Shown here: positions 25,579 to 32,594 of the stretch, piece by piece
How positions within the stretch are numbered: the first letter of the stretch is position 1
How the letters are laid out: each line of letters opens with the position of its first letter
NCBI GenBank assembly: GCA_965222935.1
Contig: CBDCVA010000002.1
Span: 372,001-436,000 of the forward strand
Length of the DNA: 64,000 bases
Reading direction: 5' to 3'
Source of the DNA: CBDCVA01 sp965222935 [NCBI: Candidatus Latescibacterota bacterium]
Lineage (GTDB): Bacteria; Latescibacterota; CBDCVA01
Notes under the pieces: generated by a model
What the model was told of the DNA's origin: nothing
Databases searched by the model: none
Seen by the model: the letters and a program-made list of their open reading frames with translations, nothing else
Program-made: the position numbers and the translations under genes

Positions 25579-26379
25579 TCAGTCGGCGAAGATGCCCTCT
25601 GGAACCTTGCCCTCCCACCCGTCTGGAGCCGGCATCCCGAAAGCGCGTAGGACGACGGGAGCGGTATCTCCGATGTCGACACGGCTTGTCAACTCCACGC
25701 CATGACGAACGCCGGGCCCGCGACACCCCCAGATGATTTCGACGGCGTCCGGGTGATCCATACCGTGATCCCTACCGACACCACCGTGGTCGGATAGAAG
25801 GATAATAAGGCTTTCATCCAGGATGCCCGCCTCTCCGATAGCGTCGAGCACCTGACCGACCTGAACGTCAGTGGTCGCGATCTGCTCCAGGTAGGCATCG
25901 GAGCCGAACTCGCTTTTGTGGCCAGCCGCATCGATGAAATCGAACTGCATGAAGAACACGTGAGGCGGTGTGGCCCTGATGTATTCCGCCGCTCTGACCG
26001 CGAGCTCAGGATCGGGAAGGGAGACGCGGTAGCAGTCGCATGACGGCTCGATGACGTTCGTGTTGATGGGGTTCCAGCAACTGAAGGCAGCGCAGACAAG
26101 ATCGGGGCGCGCTTCCTTGATGACCTTCATGAACGAGGGCCAGGGCGCGTCGTCGGGACAGGGGTGCTCCCCGTCGATTTGGTGCACGTTCGGTCCGACG
26201 CTGTGAAACACGGCCCCCCACGCCTCGTAACTGGAGGAGGGGAAGACAGTGCGCGCCGAATAGGTGACGACCCCTTCGGAGAGCAGGGCGTCGATGTGAG
26301 GCGTCCGGGCCTTTCGCATGGCGCGTCCCATGGCCCCATCGAGCCCAATGACGAACGCTCTTTCACATGTCCTGGACAT
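25579..26379 (-). CDS. Type I phosphodiesterase/nucleotide pyrophosphatase-like protein
   Basis: 266 residues of the alkaline-phosphatase superfamily. Visible metal and nucleophile motifs are IGLDGAM, FPSSSYEAWG (nucleophile region, Ser where relatives have Thr), FDFIDAAGHKSEFG (Asp-x3-His) and LLSDHGG (Asp-His). Relatives cleave phosphodiesters or transfer phosphoethanolamine-like groups. It is shorter than most secreted members and has no signal peptide. The ATG at 26379 has an excellent GGGAGGAG ribosome binding site; the longer upstream frame crosses the promoter. A palindromic operator lies just upstream, so expression is probably repressor-controlled. Confidence 0.75.
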   Translation of the reverse strand: MSRTCERAFVIGLDGAMGRAMRKARTPHIDALLSEGVVTYSARTVFPSSSYEAWGAVFHSVGPNVHQIDGEHPCPDDAPWPSFMKVIKEARPDLVCAAFSCWNPINTNVIEPSCDCYRVSLPDPELAVRAAEYIRATPPHVFFMQFDFIDAAGHKSEFGSDAYLEQIATTDVQVGQVLDAIGEAGILDESLIILLSDHGGVGRDHGMDHPDAVEIIWGCRGPGVRHGVELTSRVDIGDTAPVVLRAFGMPAPDGWEGKVPEGIFAD

Positions 26380-26402
26380 TCTCGCTCCTCCCAGAGCCTT
26401 AA

Positions 26403-26453
26403 CCGAACGTGCGTTCGGCAAGTTAAATTGTTGGCGTATCTCCCCTGAGTAAA
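26403..26453 (-). promoter_or_regulatory. Promoter with 16-base palindromic operator
   Basis: On the minus strand TTTACT (26448-26453), a 17-base spacer and CAATTT (26425-26430) form a weak promoter. Immediately downstream is the perfect palindrome CCGAACG-TG-CGTTCGG (26403-26418), where transcription should start. Palindromes of the type CCGAACG/CGTTCGG are common targets of TetR-family repressors. No TetR gene is in the window, so the regulator would act from elsewhere. Confidence 0.5.
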
Positions 26454-26552
26454 TACTTAACGTCGCAACTCGGTCATAATTGCCGGGTCCGGAGGCCACT
26501 GGAGTGACATCCAGCCGGATAAGTCTATGGCTTCAAGGCTCGTAGGAGACAT

Positions 26553-26630
26553 TGGGGTGAGCGATGGGAATCGAACCCACGACCTCCAGGGCCACAACCT
26601 GGCACTCTCACCGACTGAGCTACGCTCACC
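26553..26630 (-). tRNA. tRNA-His (anticodon GUG)
   Basis: The minus strand folds as a full cloverleaf. The acceptor stem GTGAGCG pairs with CGCTCAC, the anticodon arm is CCAGG-TTGTGGC-CCTGG with anticodon GTG, and the T arm GTGGG-TTCGATT-CCCAT contains the invariant TTCGA. The extra 5' G (G-1) that identifies tRNA-His is encoded opposite C73, and a 3' CCA is encoded at 26553-26555. The gene lies upstream of the phosphodiesterase in the same direction. Confidence 0.97.
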
Positions 26631-26652
26631 ACAAAAACGTTGGAACAACAGC

Positions 26653-26681
26653 AAAATAGCCGGGCGCTTGGGAGCCGTCAA
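26653..26681 (-). promoter_or_regulatory. Promoter of tRNA-His
   Basis: TTGACG (26676-26681) and TATTTT (26653-26658) are separated by exactly 17 bases, and the -10 box ends 22 bases before the tRNA. This is a near-consensus housekeeping promoter with the short leader usual for tRNA genes. Confidence 0.6.
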
Positions 26682-26744
26682 GCGAGCTTCTGTAACCGGC
26701 TTCATTTGACCGGGAGGGTAGCGCGGTCCTACTCTCTAGGTGCA

Positions 26745-27503
26745 ATGAAGTATTGGCTAGCCTTGATCGCGGCGCTCCTGGGGCTCGCACTCAGCCCTAA
26801 CGCCACTCGCGCCTTTGATCCGGCGCATGCCGTCCACGATAGCCTGCTCCAGCGATATGTCCGCGACGGCTGGGTGGACTACGGTGCCATGCGCGGTTCC
26901 GCGGAGGCACTCGACGCGTACCTCGCGGCTCTCGCCGATGCACGACCCGAGAGCTTTCCCACCGATGCTCACCGCATCGCATTCTGGATCAACGCTTACA
27001 ATGCCTGTGTTCTGCGCGGCGTCCTCGATCGGTATCCACTGGAAAGCGTGCGCGAATGGCGTTTCCTCAAAGGTTGGACCTTCTTTTATCAGCAGCGCCA
27101 TCAAGTCGCGAGGCGGAGCCTGTCGCTCGACGCCATCGAGAACGAGGTCCTGCGCGAAAGATTCGGGGATCCCCGCATTCACTTCGCGCTCGTGTGTGCT
27201 TCGCGCAGTTGCCCGGCGCTTTCGAACAGGGCATTTGTCGGCGCGACCTTGGACGACGCGCTCGAGGAAGCGGCATGGCAGTTCATCAACGACTTGAGCA
27301 AAAACCGTTTGGACCGAGAGTGTGGTGTGCTCTACCTTTCTAAGATTTTCGACTGGTATCGCGAAGATTTCGAGGCCGCGGCCGGCGGTTCGCTGACCCG
27401 ATACGTAGCGCGCTACCTCTCCAATACGGATGTCGCGTACCTTAAGGCGCACTCGGTGAGCATCGAGTTCTTGGATTACGACTGGCGCCTTAACGGCCAG
27501 TAG
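26745..27503 (+). CDS. DUF547 domain protein, exported
   Basis: 252 residues with a clear Sec signal peptide (MKYWLALIAALLGLALSP, cleavage probably after TRA-F at about residue 23). The remainder matches DUF547: VDYGAM, RIAFWINAYNACVLRGVL, IENEVLRERFGDPRIHFALVC-type segments with the conserved Glu and His, SRSCPAL (Cys), and LSKIFDWYREDF. The domain is common in Gram-negative bacteria and plants, and its biochemical role is not settled. I start it at the ATG at 26745 because the signal peptide begins there; the frame is open upstream across part of the tRNA region without meaning. Confidence 0.8.
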   Translation: MKYWLALIAALLGLALSPNATRAFDPAHAVHDSLLQRYVRDGWVDYGAMRGSAEALDAYLAALADARPESFPTDAHRIAFWINAYNACVLRGVLDRYPLESVREWRFLKGWTFFYQQRHQVARRSLSLDAIENEVLRERFGDPRIHFALVCASRSCPALSNRAFVGATLDDALEEAAWQFINDLSKNRLDRECGVLYLSKIFDWYREDFEAAAGGSLTRYVARYLSNTDVAYLKAHSVSIEFLDYDWRLNGQ

Positions 27504-27561
27504 CGAACTCCGCTGGTAACCTCACCACCGACCACCGCGTTCTGCACAGGAGGGCTGGGGT

Positions 27562-28229
27562 ATGTTGGAGACTGTAGGAACGATCGCTCAGCTCGGCGAA
27601 CGATTTTTCGGGATCCCGTAGAAAGTCGACTTCACGGTCATCATACTCATCCTCGGCTGGATCGTGGCGCTCGCCGCGGAGAAGACCGCCGGCAAGCTTC
27701 TCCGATTTGTTGCATTTGATGTGGCCGCGGAGAAAGCTGGCGTTAGCACGTTTCTCCAGCGCGGGAGCATCACGATGGCACCATCTGCGTTGATGGGGGC
27801 GCTCGCGTACTGGGTTGTACTCATCCTGGTCATCGTCTCGGCTGTGGACTATTTGGGCCTGACGGTGGTCGCTGAGAGCCTCGACAAGTTGGTAGCCTAT
27901 ATCCCCAATGTTATCGGCAGCGTTCTCATTTTGGTGATCGGGCTGTTCCTGGCCGGTGTGAGCGCGGGCGCCGTGCGCACCGCCGCCTCGAACGCTGGCA
28001 TCATGCACGCCTCCCTGGTTGGCCTCGTCGCCCGGTGGCGATCGTCGCTGTCGCCGTCGTCATGGCACTCGAGAAGCTGGGCTTCGCAGCCACCATCGTG
28101 GCCACCTCTTTCAACATTCTCTTCGGAGCCATCTGCTTCGGCCTCGCGCTGGCCTTCGGTCTGGGCTGCAAGGACCTCGCGCGTGAATGGGTCGAAGGCC
28201 TCATCCGCAGAGATGAGGAGAAGCCGTAA
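27562..28229 (+). pseudogene. Mechanosensitive-channel-type (conserved TM helix) protein gene, interrupted
   Basis: Starting from the ATG at 27562, preceded by an AGGAGGG ribosome binding site, the frame reads 19 codons and meets TAG at 27619-27621. It then continues in frame with FTVIILILGWIVALAAEK and several hydrophobic helices (YWVVLILVIVSAVDYLGL; VIGSVLILVIGLFLAGVSAG). At about 28032-28040 one base appears to be missing, after which the adjacent frame gives IVAVAVVMALEKLGFAATIV and GLALAFGLGCKDLAREWVEG to the stop at 28229. The helix pattern fits the MscS-associated conserved TM helix family. With one nonsense codon and one frameshift it is probably a pseudogene, though sequencing error cannot be excluded for the frameshift. 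Confidence 0.6.
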
Positions 28230-28299
28230 GCACAAGCTGTACCGCCCGCATGATCGCGAGCAGCCTTGAGACGGCCCCGGACGGAGAGAGGAGAAACAG

Positions 28300-28734
28300 A
28301 CGACGAACCCGCTACGGCTGGTCCTGGACACCAATGTCGTCTTCGCGGCCCTCGCCAACCCCCGGAGCGCATCCCGCGTTGTCCTGGACCGGGCCCTCAC
28401 GGCTTCGGGGCTCGCCCTCTTCGTGTCCCCCTTTCTCCTGCGCGAGTATCGCAGCGTCCTGCGCCACCTGAGGTTTCGCGTCTCCCCATCGCACATCGCG
28501 GGCTGGATCGATCGCATCGAACAGCGCGCCACGCTCGTGCGTCCGACACGGCCGATCCATGCGCTTAGCCCCGATCCCGACGATGCGCATGTGCTGGCAT
28601 GCGCCGTCACCGCCGACGCCGATTACCTAGTCACCAACGACGTGGGCCACTTCCCTTCCGCGCCCGTGGGTCGAACGGTCATCGCGAAACCCAGCGCCAT
28701 GCGCCGCACCCTGGCTGAGGCGGATATTGTCTAG
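28300..28734 (+). CDS. PIN-domain protein (toxin-type), no standard start codon
   Basis: The frame encodes a typical PIN domain: RLVLDTNVVFAAL at the N-terminus (catalytic Asp), Glu in LREYRSVL, and DPDDAHVLACAVTADAD plus LVTNDVGHF at the C-terminus (remaining catalytic acids). PIN proteins of this group are RNases acting as toxins of toxin-antitoxin pairs. Between the upstream in-frame stop (28269) and the domain there is no ATG, GTG or TTG. The best position is ACG at 28300 or 28303, 6-9 bases after GAGGAG, exactly where ATG-ACG-AAC would be expected. Either the start has mutated or ACG is used. No antitoxin gene is visible upstream. Confidence 0.55.
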   Translation, partial: TTNPLRLVLDTNVVFAALANPRSASRVVLDRALTASGLALFVSPFLLREYRSVLRHLRFRVSPSHIAGWIDRIEQRATLVRPTRPIHALSPDPDDAHVLACAVTADADYLVTNDVGHFPSAPVGRTVIAKPSAMRRTLAEADIV

Positions 28735-28788
28735 ACCGTCTTCGACCCTACTGCGAAAGAAGCCTCGTGCCTTGAAACGCGGCGAGGG

Positions 28789-28914
28789 TCAGTCGGCGGC
28801 GCGATGGCGTGCGACCTGCGCCGGGTCGAGCTCGACCCCGAGCCCCGGACCCCGAGGTACGTGGGCCTAGCCGCCTTTGATCGTCAGGCCAGGCAGCGTG
28901 CCAGGAGAATTGTC
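28789..28914 (-). pseudogene. C-terminal remnant of an enolase-superfamily gene
   Basis: Forty-one codons on the minus strand read LPGLTIKGG, TAG (28867-28869), AHVPRGPGLGVELDP and end at TGA. This is the characteristic tail of mandelate racemase-type sugar-acid dehydratases (P-x-G-P-G-L-G-V-E-L-D). The TAG replaces the aromatic residue expected after GG. Nothing upstream continues the enolase fold: it meets the end of an unrelated frame at 28913. It is therefore a decayed fragment. Confidence 0.55.
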
Positions 28915-29554
28915 AGGCATCGATGTCGTCCATGGTCTTCCAGAGGGGGAGTCCTTCAGGCTTAAAGTTGCGCGTCGCGAGAAAGTGCTGCCCGCGATAG
29001 AAGTTGATTTTGAACTTGCCTCCGCCGTAGCGCTCTCGGAGGTAGCCCTCGGGGTCGAGGATCAGGGGCGACAGGGCTTCGGGACCGAGCATGGCCAGCG
29101 TTTTGAAGCGGATCGTCCCCGCCCAGGGCTCTTGAACGAGGACCTTTACGCTCATCTCTCCCAAAAGCCTCCAGAAGGCCTCGGCTAGGGTTGCGGGCAA
29201 AGCTTCATGCCCCCCTAGCGCGCGGCGGAGATCCTCCTCGACCAACTCGAAGACCCAGCGGGCCGCGAGCAGAGCATCGTGGCTAGAGCGGGCCATGCAG
29301 GTGTAGGTCCGGATGGTGAGACCCCGGCGGGCTCACACGTACGAGGGTATCGAGGCGCAACACACCTTCCAAAATAGCCTCGGACTCACTTCCCCTCCCT
29401 TTTCCCACGGCCCGAGAAGCAGATCCGGTCGCAAAGGCTCGTCGGCTTCCATCTTGTGAACCTCGCGGGGCTCGTGGATGACCCTGTCGCCGATGAGACG
29501 CAGACTACGCAGCCACCCCCCGGAAGTCAAGCCCAGCGGGGATGCCCACAGCAC
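28913..29554 (-). pseudogene. Unknown protein gene with an in-frame TGA
   Basis: Two open stretches in the same frame (29554-29336 and 29332-28913) are separated only by TGA at 29333-29335. The first reads RLIGDRVIHEPREVHKME and LRPDLLLGPWEKGGEVSP; the second includes MARSSHDALLAARWVFELVE and KFKINFYRGQHFLATRNF. Both have natural-looking composition, so a single ancestral protein of about 213 residues is likely. The downstream ATG at 29296 could still give a 127-residue product. I do not recognise the family. CGA (Arg) to TGA is the simplest explanation of the stop; I see no SECIS-like hairpin after it. Confidence 0.4.
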
Positions 29555-29674
29555 GACCGCAACGCCCTACGTCCTGCCGGAATTGCGGCCTATCATCCGA
29601 ACGCTTTCCTTACTGCCCGATGGTTTCTCGGCCCCCAGAGCTATCTATGGGCTTGCGATCAAGGAGACCGCCCG

Positions 29675-30337
29675 GTGGCCTTCATCGACCTGAATGACCA
29701 GATCACTCTCCGCCAGCGGCTTGATGCGCTCACGCAACCGGTCAGTCTCATCTACTTCACTCAGACCCTCAACTGCGAGTTCTGCCAGGACACCGAGCGG
29801 CTTCTCACGGAAGTGGACGACCTGTCTGACCGGGTCAAGCTCGAAGTACACAACCTTCAGATTGACCGCGAGATCGCCGAACAATACGGGATCGACCGCG
29901 TGCCGGCCACTGTGATCCTCGGTGCCAGAGATTACGGCATCCGTTACTACGGCATCCCGGCCGGCCACGAGTTCGCCGAGTTCGTGGACAGCATCGAGGA
30001 CGTCTCGCGCGGCGAGTCGGGTCTGCCTGACGCGATCAAGGCCGAGATCGTCAAGCTTCGGACGGGGGCGCACATCCGGGTCTTCACCACGCCTGCTTGC
30101 CCTCACTGCCCATCAGCGGCGCGGATGGCCCACAAGCTAGCCATCGAGAGCGAGCTGGTTACCGCTGATGTGGTGGAGATCGCCGAGTTCCCCGATCTCA
30201 CGGCAAACTATAACGTGATGGGCGTGCCCAAGACGGTTGTGAACGAGGAAATCCGCTTCGAGGGCGCCGTGTCTGAGCACGCCTTCGTCGAACAGGTCCT
30301 GCGCGTCAACGAAACGGACGGCACCGCGAAGCCGTAG
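29675..30337 (+). CDS. Protein disulfide oxidoreductase with two thioredoxin folds
   Basis: A 220-residue protein with two tandem thioredoxin/glutaredoxin domains, each with a C-x2-C site: CEFC (Cys34, Cys37) and CPHC (Cys142, Cys145). Each fold is followed by the cis-proline segment (DRVPATVI; MGVPKTVV). This matches the PDO family known from thermophiles and several uncultured bacteria, which catalyses disulfide exchange in the cytoplasm and accepts electrons from thioredoxin reductase. I start it at the GTG at 29675 because AAGGAG lies 8 bases upstream and the resulting length equals the family norm; the upstream frame has no similarity. No reductase gene is adjacent. Confidence 0.8.
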   Translation: MAFIDLNDQITLRQRLDALTQPVSLIYFTQTLNCEFCQDTERLLTEVDDLSDRVKLEVHNLQIDREIAEQYGIDRVPATVILGARDYGIRYYGIPAGHEFAEFVDSIEDVSRGESGLPDAIKAEIVKLRTGAHIRVFTTPACPHCPSAARMAHKLAIESELVTADVVEIAEFPDLTANYNVMGVPKTVVNEEIRFEGAVSEHAFVEQVLRVNETDGTAKP

Positions 30338-30417
30338 ACCCCGTTCCCCTGCCCGGTAAGCGTTTTCCAACCGACGCTCGCCGTTAGCCGACTCGAACTG
30401 CATGCTCCAAATCTCTC

Positions 30418-30446
30418 TTGCCTCTGACTCCGGTTGCGTGTATGTT
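30418..30446 (+). promoter_or_regulatory. Weak candidate promoter
   Basis: TTGCCT, a 17-base spacer and TATGTT lie about 50 bases before the small Cys-rich frame at 30498. The boxes are only partial matches, but the AT-rich patch around them is unusual for this genome. Confidence 0.25.
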
Positions 30447-30497
30447 GAATAGTGTTCATATGTGCCTCACATCTCTGCTAGCCTGGAGGCGTAAACA

Positions 30498-30731
30498 ATG
30501 GTCCGGACCCCGGCACTAAACGGCCACCCCGTTCCGGCAACAGTCGGCTGGCGTTGCGGCATCTGCGGCGCACTCTATATGGCAAGCCCCCTGCGTGCGC
30601 CCGACCGGGTCGAGGCCGATCGTCTGGCACAGCGTGCGGCGGAACGCTGCGCGCGCACCTGCATGTGCCTGCCTAAGGGGTCTTCGCCGCCCTCGGAGCC
30701 AGGGCGTTCCACGCGTCGCCCAGGCTATTGA
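30498..30731 (+). CDS. Small Cys-rich protein, possible zinc ribbon
   Basis: A 77-codon frame with a well-placed GGAGG ribosome binding site 8 bases before ATG. The product contains WRCGICGALYM and, 30 residues later, RCARTCMC, which could give a four-Cys zinc site. Its last 59 bases overlap the end of the cupin gene on the other strand, and the tail beyond the cysteines (SSPPSEPGRSTRRPGY) is low-complexity, so the natural stop may have been lost. No family is recognised. Confidence 0.4.
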   Translation: MVRTPALNGHPVPATVGWRCGICGALYMASPLRAPDRVEADRLAQRAAERCARTCMCLPKGSSPPSEPGRSTRRPGY

Positions 30732-31305
30732 TTCCCTTGAAGGTCCTGTAGAGACTTTCCCACGCGGTGTTTCGGGCCTCACCCGCGGCGTTCCCATCCC
30801 CCGCAGTGACCGTCTCCTTGAGGCGAGCGGCCTTTTGGGCGCTTTCCTCGGCTGCATCGGCCACGTCCCGGGACAATGCGATGTAGCGATCGATCAGCTC
30901 TTCGACCGGAGTCTCGGTATCCGTTTCGGTGTCATAAGAGTTGGACGGCGAGAACCGAATGGGCATCCGTCCGCCCTCTTCGGTCCTGCCCGTATGCGTG
31001 GGCTGGATATGAGGCGTGACGGAGAGATACATGATCATGGGTTCGTCGCCGAGGACGCGTAGCTTGTGCGGCTGGTCGGCCAGGGCGATGCACATCTGCC
31101 CCGGACCCAACTCGGCCTCCTCCCCGTCGATCTCGAAGAGGGCGCGCCCCTGGAGGATCAGAAATATCTCGTGGCCCAGGTCGTGGCTGTGCAGCGAAGC
31201 GATGAGTCCGGGCTCCATCCGCAGGAAGCGCGACCGTATCCACGGGGTGACCAGCATGTTTGTGATGTCTTCATCGTTGCGGAAGTCGTAGACCTTGAGT
31301 CCCAT
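30673..31305 (-). CDS. Cupin domain protein
   Basis: 210 residues. The N-terminal 110 form a single cupin: HSHDLGHEIFLILQG (His, His, Glu metal ligands), the Gly of LGPGQM, and QPHKLRV (final His). Cupins of this type bind a divalent metal and act as sensors, isomerases or dioxygenases. The C-terminal 80 residues are predicted helical (SRDVADAAEESAQKAARL) and unusual for a small cupin, perhaps an oligomerisation segment. The start is the ATG at 31305, preceded by GGAGGGA. It is monocistronic. Confidence 0.75.
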   Translation of the reverse strand: MGLKVYDFRNDEDITNMLVTPWIRSRFLRMEPGLIASLHSHDLGHEIFLILQGRALFEIDGEEAELGPGQMCIALADQPHKLRVLGDEPMIMYLSVTPHIQPTHTGRTEEGGRMPIRFSPSNSYDTETDTETPVEELIDRYIALSRDVADAAEESAQKAARLKETVTAGDGNAAGEARNTAWESLYRTFKGINSLGDAWNALAPRAAKTP

Positions 31306-31428
31306 CGTCTTCCCTCCGTGAGGAGAATGGTCACGCCCCGTGCGGGTCCCAATTCTCGGTGCGCGGTGGCCTGGTTGCGGCAGCGCGAGGTGATCCGAGA
31401 GTAGCTGAGTCGAGAGTCGGTCGCCAGC

Positions 31429-32571
31429 CTACTTGATCCGGCGGCCCTTGCGCGTCATGAAGTCGAGCAGGAGGTACTGTCCAAGGGTGCGCGGCGAGGC
31501 GAAGTAGGCGCGACCGCGGGTGATGCTGGTCACCTTGCGGACGAAATCCACCAGCGTCATGTCGCGCGCCAACATGAAGGTGTTGATAATGACGCCCGAG
31601 TTGCGGCAGCGGCGCGCCTCATCGAGGGTCTTCGTGACGATCAACGGGTTCAGACCCCACGACGGGTCGCGGTAGATGCGGTCGCCCTCGGTGATGACCG
31701 AGGGCTTGCCATCGGTGATCATGATGATCTGGCGGTTTAGCGTCCGCTTGCGCGATAGAATCCGCTGCGCCAAGATCAGTCCCTCGCGGGTGTTCGTGTA
31801 GTGCGGACCGATGTCGGTGTACAACAGGTCATCGGGGCGAATCTCCTCCGCGTCATCGTGGAAGAGGACCACGTTGAGCGAATCTCCCGGGTACTGGGTG
31901 CGGATGAGGTGCGCTAGCGCCATGGCGACGCGCCTGGCGGGCGTCCAGCGATCCTCGCCGTAGAGGATCATGCTGTGGCTGCAATCGAGGCAGAGCACGG
32001 TCGCGCACGGCGCCATGTGCTCGGACTGGTAGATTTCGAGGTCGTCGGCCTCCAGCGGGAGCGGAACCTTCGGCCCCTCCCGTATGGCGGCATTGAGTAG
32101 TGTCCCGCTGACGTCAAGATTCAAGGGGTCGCCGTACTCGTAGGGCTTGGTGCTGTAATCCGTCTCGATGCCCGTGCCCGGCTGCCGCGTCTCGTGGTGG
32201 CCGACGCCGCTCTTGCCAATGGACTGAAGCAGGTCGCGCAACGTTTTCTCGCTGACGCGCTCCAGGCCCTTCTGCGTCAAGTCCGGTTTCTGGCGCTCGC
32301 GACGAATGTAACCCTCCTCCTCGAGCCGCTCAATGAGCTTCTTCATGCCCTCTTCCCCTTGGTACTTCTCGGGAAGCAGGCCCTGCTGATCGAGGACTTC
32401 CATGGCGTCGAGGATGTCCTGAATGTCCTTGAAGGTGATGCCGCTTTCGTCCTCGAACCAGATACCCTGCCGCCCCTCGATCAAGAGATCGGCGAGCATG
32501 TCCATGATGGCTTCCAGCTCGAGGGGATCGTCCGCCTCGCCTTCCCACTTGCTGTATCGCCAGGAACGCAT
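31429..32571 (-). CDS. VWA domain protein partnered with MoxR-type ATPase
   Basis: 380 residues. The C-terminal half is a von Willebrand A domain with the MIDAS motif D-x-S-x-S as LDCSHSM, then TPARRVAMALAHLI, a Thr-containing HYTNTREGL and IIMITDGKPS. The first 160 residues are acidic and helical (DPLELEAIMDMLADLLIEG; DILDAMEVLDQQGLLPEKY) and unlike known domains. VWA proteins encoded next to MoxR AAA+ ATPases act as substrate adaptors in metal insertion or complex assembly. The gene lies 23 bases after the ATPase gene in the same direction, so they are surely one operon. Confidence 0.8.
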   Translation of the reverse strand: MRSWRYSKWEGEADDPLELEAIMDMLADLLIEGRQGIWFEDESGITFKDIQDILDAMEVLDQQGLLPEKYQGEEGMKKLIERLEEEGYIRRERQKPDLTQKGLERVSEKTLRDLLQSIGKSGVGHHETRQPGTGIETDYSTKPYEYGDPLNLDVSGTLLNAAIREGPKVPLPLEADDLEIYQSEHMAPCATVLCLDCSHSMILYGEDRWTPARRVAMALAHLIRTQYPGDSLNVVLFHDDAEEIRPDDLLYTDIGPHYTNTREGLILAQRILSRKRTLNRQIIMITDGKPSVITEGDRIYRDPSWGLNPLIVTKTLDEARRCRNSGVIINTFMLARDMTLVDFVRKVTSITRGRAYFASPRTLGQYLLLDFMTRKGRRIK

Positions 32572-32594
32572 GGTGTCTTCTAGCGCCCTCGCGC

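Noticed and set aside
27619-27621. TAG in the channel gene as pyrrolysine
   Set aside because: The residue context is a loop between helices, with no methylamine methyltransferase similarity and an additional frameshift downstream; a nonsense mutation is simpler.
29333-29335. Second possible selenocysteine UGA
   Set aside because: No redox motif around it and no hairpin with a G-containing loop at the right distance; a CGA to TGA change fits better, and the gene lies in a decaying patch.
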